Source: Dryocola sp036489025 (lineage in GTDB: Bacteria; Pseudomonadota; Gammaproteobacteria; Enterobacterales; Enterobacteriaceae). From it: DNA of 64,000 nt. Of this stretch, positions 36,881-45,111 are shown piece after piece (the stretch's first letter is position 1; each line of letters starts with the position of its first letter). The stretch covers positions 1-64,000 of the forward strand of contig DASXGN010000006.1 of NCBI GenBank assembly GCA_036489025.1. Reading direction: 5' to 3'. Below the pieces are notes generated by a model that was not told the DNA's origin, did not search any database, and saw only the letters and a program-made list of their open reading frames with translations. Position numbers and translations under genes: made by a program.

Positions 36881-37627
36881 ATGGCGGATTGGGTTAAAGG
36901 TAAAGTCACTCAGGTTCAGCACTGGACCGATTCTCTTTTCAGCCTCACGGTTCGCGCTCCCGTCGCCCCGTTTACCGCAGGCCAGTTCACCAAGCTCGGG
37001 CTGGAAATCGACGGCGAACGCGTCCAGCGCGCCTATTCCTACGTTAACGCGCCGGGTAATCCCGATCTCGAGTTCTACTTAGTCAACGTGCCGGAAGGCA
37101 AGCTCAGCCCGCGCCTGCACGTTTTGCAGCCCGGCGATGAGGTAATGGTCGTCAGCGAAGCCGCCGGATTCTTCGTTCTGGAAGAGGTCCCCGACTGCAA
37201 AACGCTGTGGATGCTGGCAACCGGCACCGCACTTGGCCCTTATCTTTCCATTCTCGAGGAAGGAAAAGATCTCGAGCGTTTCGAAAATATCGTACTGCTG
37301 CACGCCGTGCGCTACGCCAGCGATCTGAGCTATCTGCCGCAGATGCTGAAGCTTCAGCAGCGCTATGAAGGGAAACTGCGTATTCAGACCGTCGTCAGCC
37401 GCGAAACTATTGCGGGCTCCCTGACAGGCAGGGTTCCGGCGCTCATTGAAAGCGGCGAGCTCGAGGCGGCGGTTGGCCTGCCGATGAATACCGAAACCAG
37501 CCATGTCATGCTTTGCGGCAACCCACAAATGGTGCGCGATACCCAGCAGCTGCTGAAAGATACCCGGCAGATGACCAAGCATCTACGCCGTCGTCCGGGC
37601 CATATGACCGCCGAGCACTACTGGTAA
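36881..37627 (+). CDS. fpr: Ferredoxin/flavodoxin-NADP+ reductase Fpr
   Basis: Fpr transfers electrons from NADPH through FAD to flavodoxin and ferredoxin and belongs to the SoxRS regulon in E. coli. The 248-residue length is identical. The FAD-binding RAYSYVNAP, the NADP-binding GTALGPYLS and the C-terminal tryptophan (EHYW) are visible. It is preceded by AAGGAG. The convergent yiiR ends 3 bp away. Confidence 0.96.
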   Translation: MADWVKGKVTQVQHWTDSLFSLTVRAPVAPFTAGQFTKLGLEIDGERVQRAYSYVNAPGNPDLEFYLVNVPEGKLSPRLHVLQPGDEVMVVSEAAGFFVLEEVPDCKTLWMLATGTALGPYLSILEEGKDLERFENIVLLHAVRYASDLSYLPQMLKLQQRYEGKLRIQTVVSRETIAGSLTGRVPALIESGELEAAVGLPMNTETSHVMLCGNPQMVRDTQQLLKDTRQMTKHLRRRPGHMTAEHYW

Positions 37628-37630
37628 AAC

Positions 37631-38050
37631 TCAGCGGTATTTCACGTCGCTGGTATCTTTACCAAAACGGTTCTCACCCTGGGTGCCCACAAACGCACCC
37701 AGGTCAATAATCATCATCACCAACATCAGCGTCGGAATAAAACGGCCCAGGCCCCATTGCGCCAGACTGCCAAAGACTTCCCAGTTGCCCGCCAGCAGCA
37801 GCCATGCCGGAATAAACATGAGCGCCCACCAGCCTTTCTTATTGCGATCGTGCAGGCGTTTCACGACTACCGCCGCCGTAGGAATCAGCGACCCGGACAA
37901 AAAAAATCCGGCGGTGGAATAAGGCATGATTTCGGCCCCGGCGAGGGTAAATAAAATCGCCAGCCCAGCAATCCACACGCCAATCCAAATCCAGAAATCG
38001 CGACGCCCGATGCGCCCGGTAAAAGAGAACAGCCATTGCTGTATGGTCAT
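37631..38050 (-). CDS. yiiR: DUF805 inner-membrane protein YiiR
   Basis: This 139-residue membrane protein has the DUF805 signature FTGRIGRRDFW at the N-terminus and RLHDRNKKGWWAL in the middle, with about four hydrophobic helices. The function of the family is unknown. The ATG at 38050 follows AAGGA and matches the E. coli YiiR start (MTIQQWLFSF). It is convergent with fpr and divergent from yiiQ. Confidence 0.88.
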   Translation of the reverse strand: MTIQQWLFSFTGRIGRRDFWIWIGVWIAGLAILFTLAGAEIMPYSTAGFFLSGSLIPTAAVVVKRLHDRNKKGWWALMFIPAWLLLAGNWEVFGSLAQWGLGRFIPTLMLVMMIIDLGAFVGTQGENRFGKDTSDVKYR

Positions 38051-38164
38051 GGTAAGGTCCTTAATCATGTTCTGCGGCGTAGTGTACCCTGGCCGCGTCG
38101 GATTTTGACAAGCTAACGGATTGCCGATTTAATCGGGGCTATGAATGACCAGGAGAAGTTGTCG

Positions 38165-38752
38165 ATGAAATATCTGCTCTGCGCCCTTGCGCTCTTCACG
38201 CTGCCCGTCACGGTAAGCCGAGCCGATCCGCCATCAGAACCGCCTGCTGCGCCTTATTTACTGCCAGGCTCGCCCACTTTCGATCTGACCATTACGCAGT
38301 TCCGCGAAAAATTTAATATTGATAACCCGACTCTGCCAATCAATGAGTTTCGCGCCATCGATTCCAGCCGCGATAAGGCAAACCTGACGCGTGCGGCCAG
38401 CAAGATTAACGAAAACCTTTATGCCTCCACGGCGCTGGAACGCGGCACGCTGAAAATCAAATCGATACAAATCACCTGGCTGCCGATTCAGGGGCCGGAG
38501 CAGAAAGCAGCGCGTGCAAAAGCGCTGGAATATATGACCGCTCTGCTGCGCAGCTTTACGCCAACGTTTTCTAAGCTGCAAAGCCAGGAAAGGTTGAACA
38601 AATTACTCAGCGCCGGAAAGAACAAACGCTACTTTGCGCAGACCGAAGGCGCACTGCGATATGTGGTGGCGGATAACGGAGAAAAAGGGCTAACTTTCGC
38701 AGTTGAACCGATTAAGCTGGCGCTTTCTGAAACCCTAAACAACGGCGATTAA
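38165..38752 (+). CDS. yiiQ: Periplasmic DUF1454 family protein YiiQ
   Basis: The 195-residue product starts with a signal peptide (MKYLLCALALFTLPVTVSRA) and then matches E. coli YiiQ closely from PYLLPGSPTFDLTITQFREKF to VVADNGEKGLTFAVEPIKLAL. Its function is unknown. The ATG at 38165 lies nine bases after AGGAG; an earlier ATG at 38141 would put charged residues before the signal peptide. It lies upstream of tpiA. Confidence 0.9.
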   Translation: MKYLLCALALFTLPVTVSRADPPSEPPAAPYLLPGSPTFDLTITQFREKFNIDNPTLPINEFRAIDSSRDKANLTRAASKINENLYASTALERGTLKIKSIQITWLPIQGPEQKAARAKALEYMTALLRSFTPTFSKLQSQERLNKLLSAGKNKRYFAQTEGALRYVVADNGEKGLTFAVEPIKLALSETLNNGD

Positions 38753-38862
38753 ATGACAAAAAGCAAAGCCTTTAGCCCGTTGAGTCTCTATACTGTTTCA
38801 CAGACCACGCTGCCCTGAGGGCAGCCATTCTTTGTATTTTCTTGACCTTGTGGAGAATTAAA

Positions 38863-39630
38863 ATGCGACATCCTTTAGTGATGGGTAACTGGAAACTGAA
38901 CGGCAGCAAGCACATGGTTCACGAGCTGATTGCTGGCCTGCGTAAAGAGCTGTCCGGCGTTGACGGCTGTGGCGTTGCCATCGCCCCACCAACCATGTAC
39001 CTGGACCTGGCAAAACACGCAGCTTCCGGCAGCCACATCATTCTTGGTGCTCAGAACGTTGACGTAAACCTGTCCGGCGCATTCACCGGTGAAGTCTCCG
39101 CTGAAATGCTCAAAGATATCGGTGCTAAATACATCATTATCGGCCACTCCGAACGCCGTACCTATCACGCGGAATCCGACGAGCTGATCGCGAAGAAATT
39201 CGCCGTGCTGAAAGAAGTCGGCCTGACCCCTGTGCTGTGCATCGGTGAAACCGAAGCGGAAAACGAAGCGGGCAAAACTGAAGAAGTTTGCGCACGCCAG
39301 ATTGACGCGGTACTGAAAACCCAGGGCGCAGCGGCATTCGAAGGCGTGGTTATCGCTTACGAACCCGTTTGGGCAATCGGCACTGGCAAATCAGCAACGC
39401 CTGCTCAGGCTCAGGCCGTGCACAAATTCATCCGTGACCACATCGCTAAAGCTGATGCTAAAGTGGCTGAACAAGTCATCATCCAGTACGGCGGTTCTGT
39501 AAACGACAAAAACGCAGCCGAACTGTTCGCTCAGCCAGATATCGACGGCGCGCTGGTTGGCGGTGCTTCCCTGAAAGCTGACGCTTTTGCGGTTATCGTT
39601 AAAGCTGCGGCCGAAGCGAAAAAAGCGTAA
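38863..39630 (+). CDS. tpiA: Triosephosphate isomerase TpiA
   Basis: TpiA interconverts dihydroxyacetone phosphate and glyceraldehyde 3-phosphate. The catalytic lysine (GNWKLNGS), histidine (GHSERR) and glutamate (AYEPVWAIGTG) are all present, with the phosphate-gripping QYGGSV and GGASL. The ATG at 38863 gives 255 residues as in E. coli. Confidence 0.97.
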   Translation: MRHPLVMGNWKLNGSKHMVHELIAGLRKELSGVDGCGVAIAPPTMYLDLAKHAASGSHIILGAQNVDVNLSGAFTGEVSAEMLKDIGAKYIIIGHSERRTYHAESDELIAKKFAVLKEVGLTPVLCIGETEAENEAGKTEEVCARQIDAVLKTQGAAAFEGVVIAYEPVWAIGTGKSATPAQAQAVHKFIRDHIAKADAKVAEQVIIQYGGSVNDKNAAELFAQPDIDGALVGGASLKADAFAVIVKAAAEAKKA

Positions 39631-39645
39631 TTCACGCACGGTAGT

Positions 39646-39676
39646 AAAAAGGCTCCGCTTGCGGAGCCTTTTTTAT
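39646..39676 (+). terminator. tpiA terminator
   Basis: A GGCTCCG/CGGAGCC stem with a short loop is followed by six T. The A run on the left lets it also serve the leftward permease gene, whose stop codon lies within the T run. Confidence 0.9.
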
Positions 39677-40977
39677 AGTTTTCCCAAAAGCTGGAACCAG
39701 ACGTAGTCGAGCGGCATCAGCACGACAAACGTCACCAGCGCCAACGCCAGGCAAAGTTTCAGCCCCGCTCTGGCGGGCACCTGACCGAGCGCCATCGCTA
39801 CAACGATCGGCGAGGCCATGTAGGGCAGCAGCGGCGTCGAATAGCCAGGAACCTGCACCATAATCACCGACAGCAGAGGGAAGCCGCTAGCCTGCGAGAA
39901 GCTCTCCGCAAGCGCGGTGTACAGCGCCGGAACGCCATTAGCCGTTACGATAAAATTCAGCAGGCTGGTAATACCGGTCAACGCCACGAAGCTGGTGAAC
40001 GGCCGCTGTGGGTCAAGCGGCATCACCGCAAGCAGTTTCTCCCCCACTACATTTCCCAGCCCGGTTGCCGTCACGGTTGACGCCAGAGCTAAGATACCCG
40101 CGACATAGAAGCAGGTACGCACGTTAACCCCGCTGGCAAACTCTTCGTGGGTGATAAATCCAACGCGCGGCAGCAGCGTGATGCAGGCAGCGACAAGCCC
40201 AACCCAGGCTGGGCCAATCCCATGCAGGCTTTCACTGATCCACAGTCCCAGCACCACCATCAGCATCCACCCCAGCCTTTTCTCATCGCGGCTCATTGGC
40301 CCGAAGGCTTCCTGTGCTTCAGGAGCGTGAGGTTTGCCGGGAAACAGCCAGCAAATCAGCCCGATCAGCACCAGGCCTTTTAATATTCCCAGCACCGGCG
40401 TATGCAGCCAGAGATAAGGCAAGTAGTTGAGATGAATGCCATAAGAACCTTCCGCTGCCCCGCTCATCACCAGATTAGGGACATTGGCGGGCAAAATTGT
40501 GGCGGACAGCTGGAAAGTACCGAAGCCAACCGCCAGCGCCAGGCCGAACCAGGCCTTCGTACCTTCAAGAATGCCTGCCCGCCTGGCCATCGCCGCCACA
40601 ATCGGCATCAGCAGCGCAATCCGCCCCATATTCGAAGGCATGACAAAAGCGAGCGCATAGCTGAGCAGTACGATGCTGCCGACCATACGAACCCAGGAGT
40701 CAGTCAGACTAGCGGAAATAACCCGCGCCGCACGATCGGCAAGGCCAGTTTTACGGATGGCAATGCCGAGCACGAAGCCGCTGAATACCAGCCAGAATGC
40801 CGAAGAGGCAAAACCGCTGAAGATAACGTCGGCGGGCGCGATTTTTGCCACCATCGCCACGGCAAAGAACAGTAGCGCGGTGAGATATTCAGGTAAGGCC
40901 GAAGTCGCCCACAGCGCAATGGTAACGAGAATAACCAGAGTGGGTAGGAACAAGGGATGGGTGAACCAGTGCGACAT
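39673..40977 (-). CDS. SLC13 (DASS)-type anion permease
   Basis: The 434-residue product is very hydrophobic, with roughly eleven to twelve membrane segments and the features of the divalent anion:sodium symporter family: the first hairpin motif region MPSNMGRIALLMPIV and the second around ILPANVPNLVMSG. Relatives move dicarboxylates, citrate or sulfate; the substrate cannot be read from the sequence. It lies 117 bp downstream of sbp on the same strand, which allows a sulfate-related guess, but a terminator-like hairpin separates them. In E. coli this place is taken by cdh. Confidence 0.8.
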   Translation of the reverse strand: MSHWFTHPLFLPTLVILVTIALWATSALPEYLTALLFFAVAMVAKIAPADVIFSGFASSAFWLVFSGFVLGIAIRKTGLADRAARVISASLTDSWVRMVGSIVLLSYALAFVMPSNMGRIALLMPIVAAMARRAGILEGTKAWFGLALAVGFGTFQLSATILPANVPNLVMSGAAEGSYGIHLNYLPYLWLHTPVLGILKGLVLIGLICWLFPGKPHAPEAQEAFGPMSRDEKRLGWMLMVVLGLWISESLHGIGPAWVGLVAACITLLPRVGFITHEEFASGVNVRTCFYVAGILALASTVTATGLGNVVGEKLLAVMPLDPQRPFTSFVALTGITSLLNFIVTANGVPALYTALAESFSQASGFPLLSVIMVQVPGYSTPLLPYMASPIVVAMALGQVPARAGLKLCLALALVTFVVLMPLDYVWFQLLGKL

Positions 40978-41063
40978 ACCTGTCTCCAGCAGCTTTTTTC
41001 AGCAGTCTACGGGGGCGAGGAAGTCTTGTAAATCAGGGGTGAGAACGACTCTCATTTAAGGTA

Positions 41064-41091
41064 GGTAAAAGGCGGCCCCGCAGGGCCACCT
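41064..41091 (-). terminator. Terminator-like hairpin after sbp
   Basis: On the minus strand GGTGGCCCT/GGGGCCGCC pair through G-U wobbles with a two-base loop and are followed by TTTTACC, directly after the sbp stop. Confidence 0.6.
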
Positions 41092-41094
41092 CCG

Positions 41095-42084
41095 TTAACG
41101 CTTGCTGATTTGGTCGAAGGTACCGCCGTTTGAAAAGTGCTCTTTCTGGGCTTTCGTCCAGCCGCCAAACTCTTCATCGATGGTAAACAGCTTCAGTTTA
41201 GGGAAGGCGTTTTCATACTTCTTCGCTACGTCCGCATTGCGCGGGCGGTAGTAGTTTTTCGCGGCGATTTCCTGGCCTTCAGGAGAATACAGATACTTCA
41301 GATAGGCTTCGGCTACTTTCTGAGTCCCTTTCTTATCCACGACTTTATCGACGACGGAAACGGTGGGCTCAGCCAGAATTGACTCGCTCGGCGTGACAAT
41401 TTCGAATTTATCTTTGCCCAGTTCGTTGGTCGCCAGCAGAGCTTCGTTTTCCCAGGCAATCAGCACGTCGCCAATACCGCGCTCTACGAAGGTGTTGGTT
41501 GAACCACGAGCGCCGGAGTCCAGCACCTCGACATTTTTATAAAGCGCCTTGACGAAATCCTGTGCTTTAGCCTGGTCATTATTGTTGTGATGCAGGGCAT
41601 AACCCCAGGCAGCAAGATAGTTCCAGCGCGCGCCGCCGGAGCTTTTCGGGTTAGGAGTGATCACGGAAACGCCGGGTTTAATCAGATCGTTCCAGTCATG
41701 AATCTGCTTCGGGTTGCCTTTGCGCACCAGGAAAACGATGGTGGAAGTATAAGGTGCGGAGTTATCGGGCAGGCGCTTGATCCAGTTTTTATCAATGCGG
41801 CCGCGTTCGGCGATGGCGTCAACGTCATAAGCCAGAGCGAGTGTCACTACGTCCGCCTCGATGCCGTTGATAACCGATGTCGCCTGCTTGCCCGAACCGC
41901 CGTGAGACTGGCGCACAACCACGTTGTCGCCGGTTTCCTGCTTCCAGTGCGCGCTAAAGGCCTTGTTGTACTCCTCATACAGCTCGCGCGTCGGGTCGTA
42001 GGACACGTTCAGCAGCTGAATGTCTTTGGCCAGCACACCGCCGGACGCCAAAAGTAATGTTAACCCCACTCCCCACTTATTCAT
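41095..42084 (-). CDS. sbp: Periplasmic sulfate-binding protein Sbp
   Basis: Sbp captures sulfate and thiosulfate in the periplasm for the CysTWA importer. The 329-residue product has a signal peptide cleaved near GVLA-KD, then the family pattern LLNVSYDPTRELYEEYN, SHGGSGKQA and NPKSSGGARWNYLAAW. The ATG at 42084 matches the E. coli start; the frame is open 34 codons further upstream without a plausible signal sequence. In E. coli it belongs to the CysB regulon. Confidence 0.95.
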   Translation of the reverse strand: MNKWGVGLTLLLASGGVLAKDIQLLNVSYDPTRELYEEYNKAFSAHWKQETGDNVVVRQSHGGSGKQATSVINGIEADVVTLALAYDVDAIAERGRIDKNWIKRLPDNSAPYTSTIVFLVRKGNPKQIHDWNDLIKPGVSVITPNPKSSGGARWNYLAAWGYALHHNNNDQAKAQDFVKALYKNVEVLDSGARGSTNTFVERGIGDVLIAWENEALLATNELGKDKFEIVTPSESILAEPTVSVVDKVVDKKGTQKVAEAYLKYLYSPEGQEIAAKNYYRPRNADVAKKYENAFPKLKLFTIDEEFGGWTKAQKEHFSNGGTFDQISKR

Positions 42085-42191
42085 CGCACGCTCTCTTATA
42101 AAAAGTTTGATGGAGTCAGCCTGCCAGAAAGTTATCCGATGATTAAAGAATAAAAAAAGATTGGCTATAACCGTTGAGTATATCAACGGGC

Positions 42192-42217
42192 ATAAAAAAA
42201 GCCGGGTTTCCCCGGCT
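42192..42217 (-). terminator. pfkA terminator
   Basis: On the minus strand GCCGGGG-AAA-CCCGGC is followed by seven T, 17 bp after the pfkA stop. Confidence 0.9.
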
Positions 42218-42233
42218 CTCTCTGAAAGCTGAA

Positions 42234-43196
42234 TTAGTACAGCTTCTTAGCACAGTCCAGCCAGTCACCTTTGAATGGACGCTTCATGTTTTCGATGGCG
42301 TCGATGATGTCGTGGTGAACCAGCTTCTCATTCTGAATGCCTACGCAACGGCCGCCGAAGCCCTGCAGCAGCAGCTCAATGGAATAAGCGCCCATGCGGG
42401 AAGCCAGGATGCGGTCGTAAGCTACCGGAGAGCCGCCGCGCTGAATATGGCCCAGAACGGTCGCGCGAGTTTCGCGTTTGGTTTCGGTTTCGATGTATTT
42501 CGCCAGCTCGTCGATATCGCAGATGTGCTCGGTAATCGCCACGATGGCGTGTTTTTTACCTTTAGCGATACCCGCTTTGATTTCTGCAACCAGATCTTCA
42601 CGATTGAATTCAACCTCTGGCAGAACAACGAACTCACAGCCACCGGCAATGGACGCAGCTAAGGTCAGATCACCGCAGTAACGGCCCATGACTTCCACGA
42701 TAGAAATGCGCTGGTGGGAAGAAGAGGTGTCACGCAGGCGGTCGATGGCTTCCACCACGGTTTCCAGCGCGGTGAAGAACCCGATAGTGTAGTCGGTGCC
42801 TTTGATGTCGTTATCGATCGTGCCCGGCAGGCCGATGCACGGGAAACCCATCTCAGTCAGGCGCTTAGCACCCATATAGGAGCCGTCGCCGCCGATAACA
42901 ACCAGCGCATCAATACCGCGGTTTTTTAAGTTCTCGATAGCCACCGCACGGATTTTTTCATCACGAAATTCCGGGAAACGAGCTGAACCCAGGAATGTAC
43001 CGCCACGGTTAATCATGTCGGACACGCTGTAACGGTCCAGGTTGATCATGCGGTCTTCATACAGACCGAGATAGCCATCATAAACACCTGCAACTTCCAG
43101 ACCTTCGGACAATGCTGCACGAACCACACCGCGAATCGCAGCGTTCATGCCCGGCGCATCACCGCCACTCGTCAACACACCAATTTTTTTGATCAT
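42234..43196 (-). CDS. pfkA: ATP-dependent 6-phosphofructokinase I PfkA
   Basis: PfkA phosphorylates fructose 6-phosphate, the committed step of glycolysis, and is regulated by ADP and phosphoenolpyruvate. The 320-residue length equals the E. coli enzyme. The ATP site GVLTSGGDAPGMN, the GGDGSYMGA loop, the catalytic TIDND and the effector and substrate motif MGRYCGDL are present. Confidence 0.97.
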   Translation of the reverse strand: MIKKIGVLTSGGDAPGMNAAIRGVVRAALSEGLEVAGVYDGYLGLYEDRMINLDRYSVSDMINRGGTFLGSARFPEFRDEKIRAVAIENLKNRGIDALVVIGGDGSYMGAKRLTEMGFPCIGLPGTIDNDIKGTDYTIGFFTALETVVEAIDRLRDTSSSHQRISIVEVMGRYCGDLTLAASIAGGCEFVVLPEVEFNREDLVAEIKAGIAKGKKHAIVAITEHICDIDELAKYIETETKRETRATVLGHIQRGGSPVAYDRILASRMGAYSIELLLQGFGGRCVGIQNEKLVHHDIIDAIENMKRPFKGDWLDCAKKLY

Positions 43197-43382
43197 GACT
43201 ACCTCTGAACTTTGAATGCAAAATTAATCCTGTTGCCGGAAACAGCCTGCGGGCAAACCGAGGCTTCGACTCTGCTGCAAATAGTATAACAACCGCTTCC
43301 AGCTGAATTGATTCAGGTCAGGCCAAACGGCGGTAATTAATCCATAAAATGCCGCCGATGTCTGCTTTTCTACAACGAAAAA

Positions 43383-44285
43383 CTAAAGCTCAAAATGCCC
43401 TTGCCGCCCCGATGGAACGACCGAGCAGGGATCCTGATGAATTATCACATCCGATCCAGGAAAATGATGCAGGATCGCCTGCTCCACCTGTTCCGCAATC
43501 ACGTGTGCCTGAACCAGCGGCAAATTGTCTTCCATTTCGATATGAATCTGAATAAATCGGGTCGGCCCTGACTGTCGCGTCCGTAAATCATGTGCGCCCC
43601 GGACGCCCGGCCACGAAGTCACAATATCAATGATGGCCTGATGCTCGGATTCGGGTAACGCCCGGTCCAAAAGAGATTGCACGGCCTCGTGGCCCATGCG
43701 AATCGCGTTATACAAAATATAGACGCCGATCCCTAATGCAAACAGGGAATCCGCGCGATGCCAGCCGTACCAGGACAGCGCTAACGCAACGAGAATCGCA
43801 CCGTTCATCATAACATCAGACTGATAATGAAGCATATCGGCCCGCACGGCCTGGCTCTGCGTTTTCCTGACCACCCAGCGTTGAAAGGTCACCAGAATTA
43901 GCGTGCTAACCAGGGCGATGACCGTCACGATAACCCCGACCATCGGCTGCTTCATTGGCTCAGGGTCAGCCAGGTGCTGAATACCCGTTAAAAACAGGAA
44001 CAGTGCAGAACCTGAAATAAACATGCTTTGTGCCAGGGCTGCCAGCGACTCCGCTTTACCGTGACCAAAAGTATGCTCTTCATCCGCAGGCTGGAGCGAA
44101 TAGCGCACAACCAGCAGGTTAGTCAGCGAGGCGGCAATATCCACCAGCGAATCAACCAGAGCCGCCAGAATACTGACCGATCCGGTGTACCACCAGGCGA
44201 AAATTTTAATCAAAAGTAACAGCGACGCCATCAGCGTGGCAGCAATCGCCGCACGGCTGACCAACCGCCCATATTGTTGATTCAT
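43383..44285 (-). CDS. fieF: Cation-efflux pump FieF (YiiP)
   Basis: FieF is a cation diffusion facilitator that exports iron and zinc in exchange for protons. The 300-residue product has six membrane helices; the site-A pair in ALVDSLVDIA and HYQSDVMMNG and the cytoplasmic domain with HDLRTRQSG are as in E. coli YiiP. It lies upstream of pfkA. Its own upstream side carries a cpxP 3'-end remnant and then the prophage. Confidence 0.96.
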   Translation of the reverse strand: MNQQYGRLVSRAAIAATLMASLLLLIKIFAWWYTGSVSILAALVDSLVDIAASLTNLLVVRYSLQPADEEHTFGHGKAESLAALAQSMFISGSALFLFLTGIQHLADPEPMKQPMVGVIVTVIALVSTLILVTFQRWVVRKTQSQAVRADMLHYQSDVMMNGAILVALALSWYGWHRADSLFALGIGVYILYNAIRMGHEAVQSLLDRALPESEHQAIIDIVTSWPGVRGAHDLRTRQSGPTRFIQIHIEMEDNLPLVQAHVIAEQVEQAILHHFPGSDVIIHQDPCSVVPSGRQGHFEL

Positions 44286-44342
44286 AGGGGCTCCAACAAG
44301 AGAATGTTGGCTAGTATAGCGGATTCGTCCTAACTCTCAGGC

Positions 44343-44390
44343 AAAAAAAACCCGCCTGGTGAGGCGGGGAAGACAGGGATGGTGTCAGAT
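44343..44390 (-). ncRNA. cpxQ: CpxQ small RNA core / cpxP 3' end with terminator
   Basis: Read on the minus strand, GACACCATCCCTGTCTTCCC is followed by a hairpin CCCCGCCT-CACC-AGGCGGG and eight T. The single-stranded part is the conserved seed of CpxQ, the Hfq-dependent RNA that RNase E cuts from the 3' end of cpxP mRNA in E. coli and Salmonella. It lies upstream of fieF, the expected place. No cpxP coding sequence is present to its right; prophage DNA begins within a few bases of the seed. The 5' end of the RNA is therefore unknown here. Confidence 0.75.
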
Positions 44391-44417
44391 AATGCCACCT
44401 AACCAACTGATATAAAT

Positions 44418-44453
44418 GGATTTATATCATACGCTGTCCACATAGCGTCCACA
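44418..44453. repeat. Integrase arm-type site pair, copy A (left prophage end)
   Basis: GGATTTA is followed after 10 bp by TGTCCACA (44435-44442) and, 11 bp later, by CGTCCACA (44446-44453). The reverse complement TGTGGACA resembles the arm-type site of P2-like integrases as I remember it. The position next to the host junction fits an attL arm. A second copy with identical spacing lies 604 bp to the right. Confidence 0.6.
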
Positions 44454-44460
44454 TTGACTC

Positions 44461-44492
44461 AAAAGCCCCTGCCCGTCAGGGGCTTTGTTTTT
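44461..44492 (+). terminator. Terminator near the prophage left end
   Basis: A perfect 10-bp stem AAAGCCCCTG/CAGGGGCTTT with a five-base loop is followed by GTTTTTC on the plus strand; A residues on the other side allow leftward use as well. It insulates the secreted-protein gene from host transcription. Confidence 0.8.
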
Positions 44493-44548
44493 CATCCTGT
44501 AGAGGTTATAACCAACTTTTAACCCAATGTTTAATAAGGATGTTCTCT

Positions 44549-44947
44549 ATGCTCAGCCTCAAATCAACAACTGCGGTCGTTGCCATTTTTTTATCTATTA
44601 CCGCCCACGCCCAAACTAACAACGTAAAAACCTTGCAGAAGCAGCTAAAACTCTGGCAACCAATTGAAATCACGGAAAAGAACAACATTGCCACGGTCAT
44701 TTTAAATGAAAACCGAATCACGCCAGATATCTATGAGGCTGTTATAACTACAGGGGTATGCTCAGATGTTTGGACCAAAGATGTACCGAACACCTATATG
44801 AAAACAACCAAAGAATTGCATGTACTGAATAAACACAAAGCAATGGGGTACGTCCTTGAAAAACCACTAGCAACATGTGATGAGATGGGGAAAGAAAGTC
44901 CCGAAAGAGCAAAAGTAATTATGCTTTCCAATACCCATTTGTATTGA
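44549..44947 (+). CDS. Small secreted protein of unknown function (prophage cargo)
   Basis: I do not recognise this 132-residue protein. A classical signal peptide (MLSLKSTTAVVAIFLSITAH-A) predicts export to the periplasm, leaving about 111 residues with exactly two cysteines, GVCSDVW and LATCDEM, that could form a disulfide. The ATG at 44549 follows AAGGA by eight bases; an ATG three codons upstream sits on the Shine-Dalgarno itself. It has the low GC content typical of prophage cargo and lies between two copies of an integrase arm-like motif. A role as a lysogenic-conversion factor is inference only. Confidence 0.7.
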   Translation: MLSLKSTTAVVAIFLSITAHAQTNNVKTLQKQLKLWQPIEITEKNNIATVILNENRITPDIYEAVITTGVCSDVWTKDVPNTYMKTTKELHVLNKHKAMGYVLEKPLATCDEMGKESPERAKVIMLSNTHLY

Positions 44948-44974
44948 CCTAACCTGCTAAACGTCAAATAAAAA

Positions 44975-45057
44975 ACCCTTGCACGGGCCTTCTTTTTGGT
45001 AGCTATCAAATTGAAATAAAAGGATTTATTTCTATCAATGTCCACACATTGACCACA
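44975..45057. repeat. Second att-like segment: P2-core-like sequence plus arm pair, copy B
   Basis: CCCTTGCACGGGCCTTCTTT at 44977-44996 resembles the reverse complement of the 27-bp P2 attachment core as I remember it. Downstream, GGATTTA, a 10-bp gap, TGTCCACA (45039-45046) and, 11 bp later, TGACCACA (45050-45057) repeat copy A with identical spacing. The core-like sequence also forms a weak hairpin that may end the upstream gene. Confidence 0.5.
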
Positions 45058-45077
45058 CATCGATTAAACCAACACAC

Positions 45078-45105
45078 TGGCTCGCGATCCGCGGGCCATT
45101 TTTTT
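45078..45105 (+). terminator. Terminator upstream of the anti-CRISPR-like operon
   Basis: A 9-bp stem TGGCTCGCG/CGCGGGCCA with one G-U pair and an ATC loop is followed by seven T. It ends seven bases before the -35 of the next promoter, a typical boundary of an independently expressed prophage moron. Confidence 0.8.
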
Positions 45106-45111
45106 AAAACA

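Noticed and set aside
44462..44486. Short inverted repeat as a CRISPR-like repeat
   Set aside because: It occurs as single terminator hairpins with no spacers or regular spacing. No CRISPR array is visible anywhere in the window.
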